Positions 1 through 11,416 of a stretch of DNA of 64,000 bases are shown in pieces. Location of the stretch: positions 1,425,424-1,489,423 of the forward strand of contig MNCI01033474.1 of the NCBI GenBank assembly GCA_015680685.1. The letters are read 5' to 3'. The translations under genes and the position numbers were made by a program. The notes under the pieces were generated by a model that saw only the letters and a list, made by a program, of their open reading frames with translations, made no database searches and was not told where the DNA came from. Numbering within the stretch: the stretch's first letter is position 1; each line of letters starts with the position of its first letter. This stretch comes from Gnetum montanum (lineage: Eukaryota; Streptophyta; Gnetopsida; Gnetales; Gnetaceae).

Positions 1-172
1 ACTTGCTTAACCATACACCGTGACACTTACAAGCAAGCCTGGGAAGACAACGAACGATTAACCCCAAGTGTTTCTTGTGGTGTTAAGGCATTTAGTCTGC
101 GGAGTTCGACCGGATCTCGCGTGCACGCTCGTATTCGTATGGTTGAGTGTAGGGGTACCTCGCCACTCATTA
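1..172 (+). mobile_element. 3' end of a plus-strand Tat-like LTR, cut by the window edge
   Basis: This matches the last ~170 bases of the P2 LTRs (e.g. 54592-54762), including the conserved stretch around the accgtgaca motif and the terminal ggggtacctcgccactcat. The expected end CTCATCA reads CTCATTA. The right edge joins directly into the minus-strand gag of M1, so a plus-strand element or solo LTR was inserted in that gag. The rest of it lies outside the window, so target duplication cannot be checked. Confidence 0.85.
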
Positions 173-1268
173 GTTTCCAATTCTAAGGATCGGTACCAGC
201 TCTCTGCTTCCTTGGTGAGTGTCCTGGGAAACAACTTAAGTTTCTGCCACTCGTTCTCAATGTTCTGCAAGGCATAGGCATCGTGGAATGCTTGTAAATG
301 ATGTTTGGATCAGTGTTGTATCCCCCTTCAAATCGTGGGATGTTGTTCATGTCTAAATACTTGATCCGACTATCTTTTAAATGCCTTGTGGGAATCCTAA
401 CTACCTTCGTTATGTGAAGCATACTTTGGGTTGCAAGTAGGGGCTTGTCATGATCATCTCTTTCATGACGCCTGTGATGTCTTCGTTGTTCCCAACTCTC
501 CCTTCGTTCATGCTCTTGTCCTCTCTCTCGACTCTCTTGTCGAGGTTTCTCATTTTTCTTACTTTTATCCTCTCCATTGTGCTTGTCATGATTGCACCCT
601 AATGTGGAAGGAGAGGGTGAGTGATGTGAAGAAGGGGAAGAGGAAGGAGAACCATAATCGTGGCGATGCTTCCTACCTTCTCTTCGGCTGCTTCGGCCCT
701 GATCATGATGATGATCTGAGTGTCCGTCCTTGTCTTTTGTTGTTGTTCCCTCTGTGAACAATTGGTGTTCACGGGCATCAAGACCAGGGTTGTGTATTGT
801 TGATCGTAGGTTCTGATACCCAGCCTCCTCACCATCATTAGAAGGGTGAACATCATCTCCTATTTCGCTAAGGACGTGCGGGACCTCTTTGCCCTTCAAC
901 TATGTATGTTGACTCTCCTGATTTGCGTCCCTCATACGTTGTGCTTCTATGGGATGATAATCCCTTGTGTCAAAGTCTTCCATAACGTATCCAGCATAAA
1001 GCTCTGCCATGCCAGTTTGTGCCAAAGCACGGATAAGCATGCTAGGGACTGATCGATCTGGAGGTAACACTATGTTACCAAAGAAACATCTCTAGCGCAT
1101 CTGTTCATCTTGATGAAGGATAAAAGTATAATCAGGTATATACTCATCAGGATGAGTATATGTCACTTTGTGTTGTTGAGGAACTGGCTGATTTCGGCTA
1201 TGTGTTTTTGATTGCTGAATGTCTTTTGTATGGTCCTTAGGCGATGTGCTCTTGTGAGAAGAAGACAT
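173..1268 (-). pseudogene. gag: M1 gag, broken, N-terminal two thirds
   Basis: Gag capsid/nucleocapsid precursor of a Tat-like Ty3/gypsy element, which would form the cytoplasmic particle. The start codon is the cat at 1266-1268, followed by a serine-rich MSSSH beginning shared with M2 and P1. The YTHPDEY motif, an HQDEQ motif and a basic, histidine/arginine-rich middle are visible, then the capsid-like segment with LKLFPRTLTKEAESWYRS. At least two in-frame TAG stops lie in the first 140 codons. The reading is cut at 172 by an inserted LTR of the opposite strand. Non-functional as it stands. Confidence 0.85.
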
Positions 1269-1395
1269 TGTTGTTATTGGTGTGCTGAATTTACTGTTAT
1301 ATAATTTTTTTTGTTTGATTAACCCTAAGGTTCGTTTAGGCTCCCAACGATGTGAGTAATATCCTCTTATGTCCTACTTAGTGCACAAACACTTA

Positions 1396-1415
1396 GTCCT
1401 CGGTAACAGTGCCAA
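1396..1415 (-). other. M1 primer-binding site (tRNA-Asp type)
   Basis: The minus-strand reading is a degraded version of ttggcgccgttgccggggac, directly abutting the LTR end. It matches the 3' end of plant tRNA-Asp with a few transitions. Confidence 0.8.
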
Positions 1416-2445
1416 TGATGAGTGTCGAGGCACCCCTACACTCAACCATATGAAATGAGCGTAGCATGCATGATCCGGTCAAAATCCATAGAATAAATGC
1501 CTACATGCCTCATGGAACACTTAATGTTAACCATTCGTTGTCTTCCTAGACTTACTTGTAGTTGTCACGGTGTAAAGTTAAGTAGGTTCGAGGTATATGA
1601 TTTTTATATACTTTTATGTTTTTCTCCTATGCTATGAGGTGAAGGGTTGAGAAGACTAACTAACTCTAACTAATAGCTAAGTCTAAATTAACTAGCATTA
1701 GCATCTGTTCCCACTTACCGTACACACCCTGAACCGATGCAACCGTGGCTACCAAACACTAATCATCACTGGGATCACCATGCGTAATGCATGTGCTCGA
1801 AGTGGTCGTACTGAGGCACCTAACTAGGAGGAAAGGGTTGAGAGAGCCTATCTAGTCTAAGTGAGATGAGTGGTCGATTCCTTGACTAACTGTACACATC
1901 GGGGTGTTCGACTACCACTGGGATTACCAAGCGTAGATCCTGGATACGCCACTAGGTTACCAAGCAGTCACACTAGATGCTCATAATTAAGTCATACTCA
2001 ATCGCATGCGGTGAGCGGCCAATTCCTTGACTAACCATACACATCCTTAGATGCTCATAATCAAGTTGTAGTTACCACATTCTAGGAGTTTAAGGGTTAG
2101 AGAGAAAATAATAAATAAAATCCTATTCCATGCATTGCAAGGTTTATCCAAGAAGTTCGTCTTTATTTCCGTACACAACTTGTGTTCAGGTACAATGTTT
2201 CTCGAATAAAGATCCATTCACTTTTGGACTCCTACTGCAGGCACATGGGAAAATAAGCTATCTCTGGAGTGATCAAACTGCTAGAGCTTCACTACTTCTA
2301 GACTAGGATGGAAACTAAGGGGAGTGCTACCTCTTATTTATAGATTTGGTGGTGAACAGCGATATCGCATACGCGATATCGTAGGGGACGACACGATATC
2401 GCATGGGATGCGATATCACGACGATTACGATATCGCGTCTCATCA
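1416..2445 (-). repeat. M1 5' LTR (1030 bp)
   Basis: Bounded by tgatgag on the left and catca on the right (plus-strand view). The U3 end (2345-2445) holds five copies or near copies of the palindrome gcgatatcgc. They lie upstream of a TATA box and cttattta segment near 2330-2342 (minus reading: tataaataagagg). The polyadenylation-like aataaag stretch of the sister LTRs is recognisable near 2205-2215. Confidence 0.85.
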
Positions 2446-3504
2446 AATGGTAAGGTGAATGTTATTGTATTCTTGTTTGGCTTGAGTAGCCATTGCCTTA
2501 TTGTATGAATAAGCAAAGTTCCACACTCCACAAGAAGCACGATGCCACCATTGAATCCAACCCACCTGATTTAAGGGCCTAGGTTTGGCATTCCAAAGGT
2601 TAGAGAGAAGAAGTTGGGTGGAAGAGGAAGAGAAGCAGTTGTTATGTAGTCGAAAAATATGAAATTTATGTTTATGATTACTGCCATGAATCTGGATAGA
2701 TATAGAGATGGAAAGATGGTATGATAAGGTGACATGTTGATGAACTGTAGTAGCGAAGAAGGTTTGCTTGAAAGAAAGGGTGGAAAAATAGAACCTGTCT
2801 AACCTACTATAGATGCGAGCCTGTCCAAGATGAAGATTGCTCCAAATAAATCTATGGAGGGGATCACTAGCAAAGGCATTGACCCCATCAGAAAGGTAGA
2901 AATTTTTCATAAAGGCAAAGTAGGTCTAATACTCAAAATTCGGCAGTTGAAAAAACACCCCCCAAGCTTATTTTGAGAGAATTCTATCATATTAAAATCT
3001 CCTATATCCAAGGCACTAAGAGAAGAGAATTAGCTAGTTCTTGCCATAAGAGAGCACGTTCTATAGAATCATTAAGGGCATAAATTGAGAAGATATCGAA
3101 AGGACCATGTAAGGAGGAGAAGGTAGCCCAAGAAACTCTATGACCAAAATCATAACTACTTTGAATGATTTTATATTTCTAGTAAGTCGAGAGGATAATG
3201 GAAGCTCCCCCTTTCCCACTCACATGGGATGTTGCAAAAATTGATGTGTGAGGAAGAAACCAATGGATTGAAAGAGATAAATGGTTGGTTGAAATCTTAA
3301 TTTTTTGAAGGAGAATGAAATCAAAAGCAATATTAAGAATCGAAAGAAAGTTACCTGCATGCATGCTTTTGTTAAAGGTTATCAGTAAGGCCTTGGACAT
3401 TCCATGATAGGAGGTTCATGGGAAAGTAAAGGGCATGTTGAATGAAAGGTTAACAAAATGTTCAGAAGTTGAAATATCAACTTCCATTTTTTGTGAAAGG
3501 AGGG
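2446..3504 (-). pseudogene. LINE ORF2, endonuclease domain, broken
   Basis: Non-LTR retrotransposon endonuclease of the APE type, which nicks target DNA. On the minus strand the reading begins at the cat at 3417-3419 with the typical MNLLSWNVQGL start. It continues through FDFILLQ, the YALNDSIERALLW segment, and GDFNMIEFSQNKLGG at about 2960-3000, where GDFN is the conserved catalytic-core motif. Several stops and frameshifts break the frame. The reverse transcriptase that should follow is not in the window, because M1 is inserted at 2445. The 5' part of the same LINE continues at 22177 on the other side of M3. Confidence 0.75.
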
Positions 3505-4327
3505 TGATGAGTGGCGAGGTACCCCTACACTCAACCATACGAATACGAGTGTTCTCACATGCGATCTGGTTGAACTCCATAGATAGACTAGTTGTGGCAC
3601 CTAGACAGTTATCCTTAGGTAGTAGTTCACTATCTTCCCACCTAGACTAGTATTATATTTGTCATGTATGGTTTAGTCCAGAGTGAGGTGTATGATGTGT
3701 TCCTAATCTAACGCTGCTCTTGAAGGCAATGGAAAGTAATATTATCTAAGCTAGGAGGAAAAGGGTAAGAGAATCTAAACTAGCCTAAATACGATGAGCA
3801 TCCATTCCTTGATTATCCATACATACCTTGGACTTCGTGCATGACTACCACTGGGATTACCAAGTGCAGATCCTAGGTACGCTACTGGGTTACCAAGTAG
3901 TCACACTTAAGGGCTCGTAATCAAGTCGTACTCATTTTGCGTTGCTAGGAGATAAGGGTGAGAGAGACTAATTAGGAAAGAAGTAAATAAAAATTAAATA
4001 AATAAATAAAAAAAGTGAATGTTGTAATGATGAAGTAATCTCAATCTTTATTGTCGGTCATGTGCATGTCCAAGTACGTCACACTCAAATAAAGGATGTT
4101 GTACAATTACATTCACCACACTATGGGCATACATTGGAAAATAATCTATCTCTGGAGGGATCAAATTGCCAGAGCCTCACTATGGTCTAACCTATATATC
4201 TGGAACAAGGGAGGGTCGCCTCTTATTTATAGAACTGGCGGTGGACTACGATATCACGTATTGCAAGGGAAGACACGATATCGCGGGGGATGCGATATCG
4301 CGGTGGATGCGATATTGCATCCCATTA
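3505..4327 (-). repeat. M3 3' LTR (823 bp)
   Basis: Matches the M3 5' LTR (21373-22176). The U3 end at 4247-4327 carries about five gatatcgc-type words (two as tgcgatatcgc) upstream of the TATA-like tataaataagagg (minus reading, near 4212-4225). The terminal catca has decayed to catta. Confidence 0.85.
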
Positions 4328-4341
4328 TGCCCCCACAACTG
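4328..4341 (-). other. M3 polypurine tract
   Basis: Minus-strand reading CAGTTGTGGGGGCA directly abuts the 3' LTR; it corresponds to CAGTCATGGGGGTA of P1 and P2. It would prime plus-strand DNA synthesis. Confidence 0.75.
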
Positions 4342-4492
4342 AATAAAAACTCATCCTCAAGTTACAGTGATTACACAGTGGATAGGTATGGGATTATTAG
4401 ATGGAAAAAGAAATGGGATGATGCCGCAATGTGGGAAGAAAATAAAATAAAGACACAGCATATAGAATGCTACAATTACAAAAATTTGGAAC

Positions 4493-7220
4493 TCATGTAG
4501 TTCCTGGTGGTGGTGGCTCCTCCATTGGCGCTTTTCCTTTGTCATGTGCTCCAGGCTTTGAGGCTTGATGGTGTTGAAGTATGGCTTGGGGTGCCGTCCA
4601 TGCTAATGTTCCAATGTTTGAAGGAGTCAGCACCTCCCACGAACAGGGTAGTTGCGGGAACATCTAGTTGGCTTTGACATACCACACCACGAACACCCGT
4701 CATTTTTCCTCATAGGCTCTGGCTTTGTTCTTGTATTCATGAAGGTTTGTTAGTCATTGAGCCAAGTCAGTTAAAACATCTTTTTATCCTTGGTAGCTGG
4801 CTTTTACCACCTCAAGTTCAGAATTTGCAACATCTAGTTTCTCAACCAGCTTCTTGCGCTCTGCAAATTCTGCTTCATATTTGATGTGGGTGGAAGCTAC
4901 CTACTACTTGAGCTCTATTCTTGGGTGCCCTACTGTTAACATAGCAAGGTTGGCATATCTAAGGTTTGCCAACTCCATGTATTTTGTCAGGTCCTGAATC
5001 TACAGGTCCCGACTCTTAACTTACACTTGGTGGGCAAAGGCATATGTGTCCAATATGGCCCGCCAGTTAGTGTGTTGAGCACTAATAGTGTTGATTTGGG
5101 CCTTGGCCATATGGATCTCCTTCTCCAAGATTTTTTTGTACATCCCCACCTAATCCCGGAAGTGCTCCTTTAGCTTCTCATGTCGTTTAGCCTCATTTTG
5201 CCATGTGCTTATCTTAATGACTGACTTTTGACGAATGGCACGTACCTCCTCCATTGAGAGGGTTCAATTTTCTCTGGCTAAATGCCTCACATCTCAGTTG
5301 ACCTGGATGAGTTGTTCTCGTAATTAATGAAAGTGTTCATCGAGAACATTCTTTTGCTTTTCTACAATGGTCAATCGAAGATTGTCTACAACCAGCTGCT
5401 TGTTTTCTTCTTGTAAGGCCTTGAATGCCTTAAGATGAACATGGGTTTGGGCCTGTGATGCAGAGGCATCCCAAACAACCTTCTCTTTTTCTTCAGCCAC
5501 CTTTTTATTCTCTGCGATTAATTTGGCTAGCTACTCGGTTCTAAAATTTTCTAGCTAGTCTGTGGGAATAAATTGTAGAGGGTCCCGCTATGCCGCTTGT
5601 AAGGCCACGAGCTGCTCTTGCAGTTTCTACACTTTAGCTTCAGCATGCTAGGCCCTTACCTCTATTAAGACCAGCTTCCCCTTTGTGGAAATGAGGTTTG
5701 ACTGAATTGCTGTAACATCCTAAGGGGTGTCAAATAGGGACGTCATTACTTGTCTTGTTTGAAGCAATCTATCAAGTGCATCCTCATGTTCCACAGGAGT
5801 CATTGAGGTTCTAGCCAAAGTTTGAGCATCTCGTGCTCCTGAGAGATTGGCCAATGACACAACAAGTACGTTGAAGGATTCTTTGATGTGGTCTATGACC
5901 ACTTCTACAGCTCTTGCAACATTCTGGTCTTGCATGACCATCATGGTGGCCCCTTCACCAGTCTCTAACTGCACTTGGAAAGATGTCGTGTTTCCTAAAA
6001 TCTATTGTGATCATCTACTTTCCCCTCCTCCTGTGTGAATGGATACTTTCCCCCTTGTGTAATCCAATGAAACTGTAGGCTGAATAACATCACTAATGAT
6101 GCAGAAGAGGTTTGCATCATCATGACTTCCCTAACTAACCATCTCAGCGATGGCCCTAAGATGGCTCATCGATGGTCTGTAATCTTACGGTGGTGGCGAC
6201 TAATCCTGGCCTATGCTAGGCCCTGCTTCTTGTTGTTGGCTAGGACCTGTAACTGGAGGTTGACTGGGTCTAGCCATATGTTCTTCTTTTTATTCTGGTC
6301 CCAGCTCTTTGCTAGTGCTTTTTCTTAGAGCTGGCGCCTTTAGCAATTCTACATATGAAGCAGTCTAGGCTTTCCGGAGGACGTCATTGGTGTATCCCCA
6401 GATACCAGCATGTTGGCAAAGCTTTTTGATAAGACAAAGAAAGGGCAACACCATCTTCCCTATCTTTCATTCCTCGAACTGCCTCAGGATCTCCGTCAAA
6501 TATAGATGGGGTAGGTTAGCATTAACCTTTCCCATCAACACTGCACATCCTCTGGCCGCATATGATGATATTGTTTTGAGGCCCTTTGTGGAGAAGAGGT
6601 GATAAGTTCCAATTTTGAAGTAAACCCTCTCTTTCGTTGTCAACTCACCAAATGCTTTATCTCTACCATAAGCCTTCTCCAACCATTCCTTTTGCACATC
6701 GGGGTCTGAACGGCTGGATAACCGAGCAATCTGGGGCCCTATATTCGGAAGGTTTAACACTTCCAAAATGGCCTGTGCAAAGAAGTCAACTATCATACCA
6801 CAAATATTAATAGTGGTGCCTTGCTCCCTATTGTGCCAAAATTGGTACATCTCTCCTAGGTACCAAGCACCACTTTCAGAGAGGATAGGCCATAAGGGAG
6901 ATCCTTTGAGGTGATCCCTAATGGCCTTAGGAGCGAACTCTGCAAATGATTCAAAGTTCAATTCCATAATCACTGCAGTGAATGTGGACTTCTTGTGGAT
7001 GGCCTAAACACAATCTTGGGGCAACGTGAGTTGTTTTCCTGATTCAGGCACTATAGCAGCTCCTACTTCTGCCTGCTCGGATCGTCTAGTAGGAGGTTTG
7101 TCTTGATGAATGTTGAATGATTGCTCCTCCTATTCTTCATGTTGTTCGGCAAGATATTGTCTTCCACCTCTCCGAGATCATTTCTTTCCACCTTGAGTAG
7201 ACCCTCTTGTTGTCCACGTT
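4493..7220 (-). pseudogene. M3 ORF3: plant-transposon-type domain plus long coiled coil, broken
   Basis: Third ORF of the element, downstream of the gag/pol position and in the sense orientation. The first third (about 6467-6973) is an open stretch with the LNLPNIGPQIARL and KERVYFKIGTYHL segments. It resembles the domain known as 'putative plant transposon protein' (PF20167); this is recognition by eye. The rest is charged and heptad-rich with many E, K and Q residues, a predicted coiled coil, ending in a proline-rich tail with EEPPPPGTT before TGA at 4493-4495. P1 carries the same ORF at 34961-37779. The homologous start codon appears as ACG at 7217-7219. Several in-frame stops, mostly TAG/TAA, break it. 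Function unknown; a structural or env-position protein is possible. Confidence 0.7.
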
Positions 7221-9160
7221 CTGCAATCACATGGGCCAAGCATTAGTAAGGTTGTTTTTGAAGTCAAGTTATACCTTACTACTTGCCTTTATTAATGATC
7301 TTATGTTATCACGTGTGATAGTGCCCGAAAGTTTGTAATAATGAGTCCTGTGACATAGGTGATTGCCATTTTAGTTTCCCGGTATACCTAAGGGTTAAAT
7401 GATTTTTAGGCATAATTATTCTAAGTGTTAAAGTTAATTACCCTAGATGATGTCCTTTGGGTGATGATAAATTTCAAAAAAGTTAGGCACTTTTCGACAA
7501 GTGTCCCTCCCCCACGACTAAGCTAAACACCCCAGGTTCAAGTAGGTTCAAACGAAATTAAAATCAGAGTACTAGCGAGCAAGATATAGTGAGAAAAGCA
7601 AGGGTCACTCAATCGCAAGTTGTAGAGAAATATTTCAAAAACTCCCCCCATGTGAATGGCAAAATGACGCTAAGTGTTGTAGGGGGGGGGGGGTGTCCTA
7701 TTTATAGGCAGCAGGGACGCGATATCATGTACAATACATCGCGTATGTGATATCACATCTCTAGTGACATGAGATACTATAAAAATACTAAATTTTTAAG
7801 GGTTATTTTGAAATTAATGTTGTAAATTGAGGACATTGGTTAGGATCAAGATGTTCTAGAGAAATTTCATGAATACAAGACGCACCATTAATGATGACGG
7901 TGTGGATTTTATCAATAAAACCTTGGGTGGTTAGAAAAAGGTTATGGAATGGTACATCGGAACGTTAAAATTCAGAGGGGTAATAGTAGGGAAAGAATGT
8001 TATAAAAAATAAGCTGAGGGTAAGAAATGGTGTGTATGAGCTATATCAGTAGTGAGGATTACAAAAGATTACACAAGTGGGTCCTCCCCAAAGCAGGTTC
8101 TTACCTATAATGCCCTTGTGTAACCACACTTAAAGTGTCTGTGGGCACTAGAAGGGTCAAATGTAATCCGCATTAACTCCACAAAACACACACATGTAAA
8201 TATCACCAGAATGAGGTAAGAATTCTATGCTATACAGGACATAAGCTACAATTACATGAACAGTGAGATGAGACAAACTATAGAAAGGGATCGTAGAGAT
8301 TGGGACATGAGGTAACTGACCCAGGGCACAATGAATCCTGCATGTAAAGCATGATTAAAGTGTCATTAGCTTGTCATTCCAAGATTAGGACCAAGTCCAT
8401 CCTCTAATTAGTGACATCACATTATTTTATCCCATGATGAGCAACTATGAGAGTACCATAACAACAAGGCGTACGATTACTTGGTGTTTTGTTCAAGGGA
8501 GGAGTGATTTTTGTTTTATGGCACTTTTCTTTTCTCTTTTTTTTTTCTTTTTTTTTGAATACTAAATCTAGAGAAGCCACCAACCTTTAGGCATGGGTGC
8601 ATGTCTTTCCAGTGGGACCCCCTAGAGCAGCATTTGATTTTCGAGTGTCCTTTTGATTACTCTTACTCCCATTTTTCGTTAGATCTACAAGGATCTTAGT
8701 ACAACCATGTTGCATGATAACTCCCACAGACATCACTAAAGAAAATCCATAAGTCCCCCTTGATGTCACATCCTAATCATTCCCTCTTGATCCATCCTTC
8801 TTCATTCTGGGTACAATGAACACAAAATTAATTTTAAGTTTTAAAATATCAAGAATATCACTGTACCCTCGATCAAAACCTCTTATTCGTAGAGTTGATG
8901 AGTGGGTGTAATGGGCTCATTGTTCCAAATAATTGATCACTCAAGACTTAATAACATAAAACACACCTCAACCAATGATCCACATGAGTGTTTTATTCGT
9001 AGATGAGATTACTTAAAAAAAACGTAAAAAGATAAAAACACAAAAACACAAAAAGGTGAAAAGATAAAGCAAAAAGTTGAAAAAATGAAAAAAAACTAGA
9101 AAACAAAAAGTTGTAAAATCAAAGAAAATAAAAAGTGGTTATTAATCCTGCTTGTTTTAA
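7221..9160 (-). other. M3 non-coding stretch between gag tail and ORF3
   Basis: No credible coding region. On the minus strand it contains the post-gag/pol block conserved in M2, P1 and P2 (about 8075-8165), the TATA-containing block at 7690-7760 and a likely splice acceptor (GATTGCAG, ending at 7221) immediately before ORF3. A run of 12 Gs at 7682-7693 follows the TATA box. The T-rich runs at 8520-8556 are simple sequence. Confidence 0.6.
7690..7760 (-). promoter_or_regulatory. Predicted internal promoter for ORF3 with GATATC palindromes
   Basis: On the minus strand, words tgtgatatcaca, tacgcgatgta and atgatatcgcg precede a clean plant TATA box CTATAAATAGG (7697-7707). ORF3 begins about 480 bases downstream. 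The words are the same type as those in U3 of the M3 LTRs. No gag or LTR end is here, so this is not simply an LTR copy. Promoter activity is inferred. Confidence 0.6.
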
Positions 9161-10468
9161 GGATGGGGGTATCCCCCATAACTAAATGGTTGAGGATGGA
9201 AAGGATTAATAAATGGAAGATGAGGATCCTTGCATGTTGGAAATATTGGGGCCCAGTCATACTTATCCCCTTGGGGTTCACACACTTGATTATAATGAGC
9301 ATAGTGGGGCAATTTATCCGATGTAGTTCCCGGATAACGAGTTGACCCACTATGATGTTTAGGACCATTAGATGGTATGCAAGGATTGGGATGATGCTTT
9401 CCATGGTTGTGTTCATTGGGCCGTATGGTTGTTGGAGTGTGAGTTGGTGGCCCTGATGAAGTAACATGAGGTGTTAGGTTTGAAGATAAGGGTGCACCAT
9501 AGTGTTGGAGTTGTGCTGGGTTGGAAGGTGCAATGGCCTCGGAATTGTGTTGTCCTTCTTAAGACCTTGTTTAAAGAAGGGGCACTTTTGATGTTGATGA
9601 GGTTTCTCACTGCTGTTGGTAGTAGTAGCACAAGTGTTGTGCGTGGGTTGTTGCTGTGGCACAGACACCTTAGGAATAGTCGGTGGCGATGTGGAAGGAG
9701 GGAAAAGATGAGAATGTTGAAAGTTAGGAGGAGTATAAGATGCACAATGTCGTGGTTGTGTTAGAGGCATGGGTTGATAGTATTGTGGAGAATAGTAATG
9801 TGGTGCGATAGGGTATGGTGGCCCAATTGGAGAAATAGGATGTTGAACTTGCTAAGCGTTTGGATTTGGATAACATGAAGGTTGTCTCTAGTCTAAGGGT
9901 GGTCTCCCCCATGACTGGGATTGTTGCCACTGTGATCGAACATAGTATCTCTGTATGAACTTTGGATGTAGCGTATTTCCCCAATGCTCATATAGATGTA
10001 ACAAGATTGGGCATTGACCCTTGGGGTGATTGTACAGGCATATGTTGCATTTATACATATGATTAGTAGTTGAGCTCTTATTTCCATCATTCTTTCTTTC
10101 TGAATGTCTAATATTTTGTCCTGTTTCTTAGGTTGTCAAAACTCTATCTCCAATGATATTGATACATTCTTCACACTTTTGATACATCCAGTTCAACATC
10201 TTATTGATCTTTTCCTTGGCTTCTTCTAATGTTTTTTGTATTGGCCAATATGATGTTTCCACCTTGAGATTAGTTGATTTCTCCTTTTTATGATCATGGA
10301 CCTTTGTTAAGTTGAGATTTTGGTCCCGTTGATGTTTTTCAACACTCTCCCATCTAGCCAATTCTCCTTCTTTTGCTACCTGCTTGATAAGCTCTTGGAC
10401 TTGATGAATTCGTAGATTGTATAGTTGACCTTGGGCATACATTCCTAGGGTCTCTCTTGTTGCATCAC
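9161..10468 (-). pseudogene. gag: M3 gag, 3' part: zinc knuckle and proline-rich tail
   Basis: Continuation of the M3 gag after the M2 insertion. It starts with the TRETLGMYAQGQLYNLRIHQVQELI segment, homologous to the gag region at 50245-50320 of P2, and has the zinc-knuckle CNICLYNHPKGQCP near 10003-10043. It then runs into a proline/histidine/asparagine-rich tail unlike the P2 or M2 gag (for example YPIAPHYYSPQYYQPMP near 9790-9830). The tail ends beside the second polypurine-like copy at about 9163-9177. There is no protease motif, so the pol junction of the parent is lost. Frameshifts and stops are present. Confidence 0.7.
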
Positions 10469-11402
10469 TGATGAGTGGCGAGGTACTCCTACATTCAACC
10501 ATACGAAATGAGCATAGCATGCACGATCCGGTTGAACTCCGCAAACTAAATGCCTACACGCCTCATGGAACACTTAAGGTTAACCATTCGTTGTCTTCCC
10601 AGACTTACTTGTAGTTGTCACAGTGTATGGTTAAGTAAGTTTGAGGTATATGATTTTTATAGTCTTTTATGTTTTTCTCCTATGCTAATAAGGTGAAGGG
10701 TTGAGAAACTAACTAATTCTAACTAATGACCAAGTCTAAATTTCCTAGCATCAGCATTCATTCCCACTTACTGTACATACCATGAACCGATGCAACCATG
10801 ACTACCAAACGCTAATCGTCACTGGGATCACCACGCGTAACGCACATGCTCGAAGTGGTCGTACTGAGGTACTTAACTAGGAGGAAAGGATTGAGAGAAT
10901 CTATCTAGCCTAAGTACGATGAGCGGCCGATTCCTTGACTAACCGTACACATTGGGGTGTACAACTACCATTGGGATTACCAAGCGTAGATCTTGGATAC
11001 GCCACTGGGTTACCAAGTAGTCACACTGGATGCTTGTAATCAAGTCGTACTCATACCGCATTCTAGAAGTTTAAGGATGAGAGAGAAAACAATAAATAAA
11101 ATCATATTCCATGCACTGCAAGGTTTATCCAGGAAGTTCATCTTTATTGTTGTACACAACTTGTGTTTAGGTACAATGTTGCTCGAATAAAGATCCATTC
11201 ACTTTAGGACTCCTACTATGGACACATGGAAAATATTCTATCTCTAGAGTGATCAAATTGCTAGAGTTTCCCTACTTCTAAACCAAGATGGAAAATAAGG
11301 GGAGTGTCACCTCTTATTTAAAGATTTGGCGGTGGACCACAATATCATGTACATGATGTTGTGTATGAAATATCGTAACTCATGCGATATCGTGTCTCAT
11401 CA
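10469..11402 (-). repeat. M2 3' LTR (934 bp)
   Basis: TGATGAG to CTCATCA ends; partner of 19606-20559. The GATATC words at 11338-11402 are strongly decayed here (aatatcatg, aaatatcgta, gcgatatcgtg) compared with the 5' copy. Confidence 0.9.
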
Positions 11403-11416
11403 TACGCCCATGACTG
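11403..11416 (-). other. M2 polypurine tract
   Basis: Minus reading TCAGTCATGGGCGTA next to the 3' LTR; one G of the usual G run has become C. Confidence 0.75.

Larger units (their letters stand above)
173..2445 (-). mobile_element. Element M1: 5' part of a minus-strand Tat-like retrotransposon
   Basis: Reading on the minus strand the order is 5' LTR (2445 to 1416), tRNA-Asp primer site, leader, and gag from 1268 down to the point where another LTR interrupts it at 172. The rest of M1 lies left of the window. It is inserted in the endonuclease part of a LINE (2446 onward); the base pairs just outside its LTR are aatgg, whose partner is not visible. Confidence 0.85.

Noticed and set aside
183-899. 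Possible independent 238-codon gene
   Set aside because: It is the middle of the M1 gag; its apparent C-terminus is a frame shift into the capsid region.
2345-2445. CRISPR-like repeats from evenly spaced GATATC words
   Set aside because: Words are only about 10 bp with unequal short spacing, present only in LTR U3 regions, and the genome is a plant.
4096-4500. 134-codon open stretch on the plus strand
   Set aside because: Lies antisense across the M3 3' LTR U3, polypurine tract and the end of ORF3; an equivalent stretch appears in the 5' LTR (21965-22423), so it is a shadow of the LTR.
7682-7693. G-quadruplex from the G run
   Set aside because: A single uninterrupted run of about 12 Gs with no further G tracts nearby; more likely a homopolymer expansion.
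9471-9764. 97-codon plus-strand ORF
   Set aside because: Antisense shadow of the low-complexity M3 gag tail.
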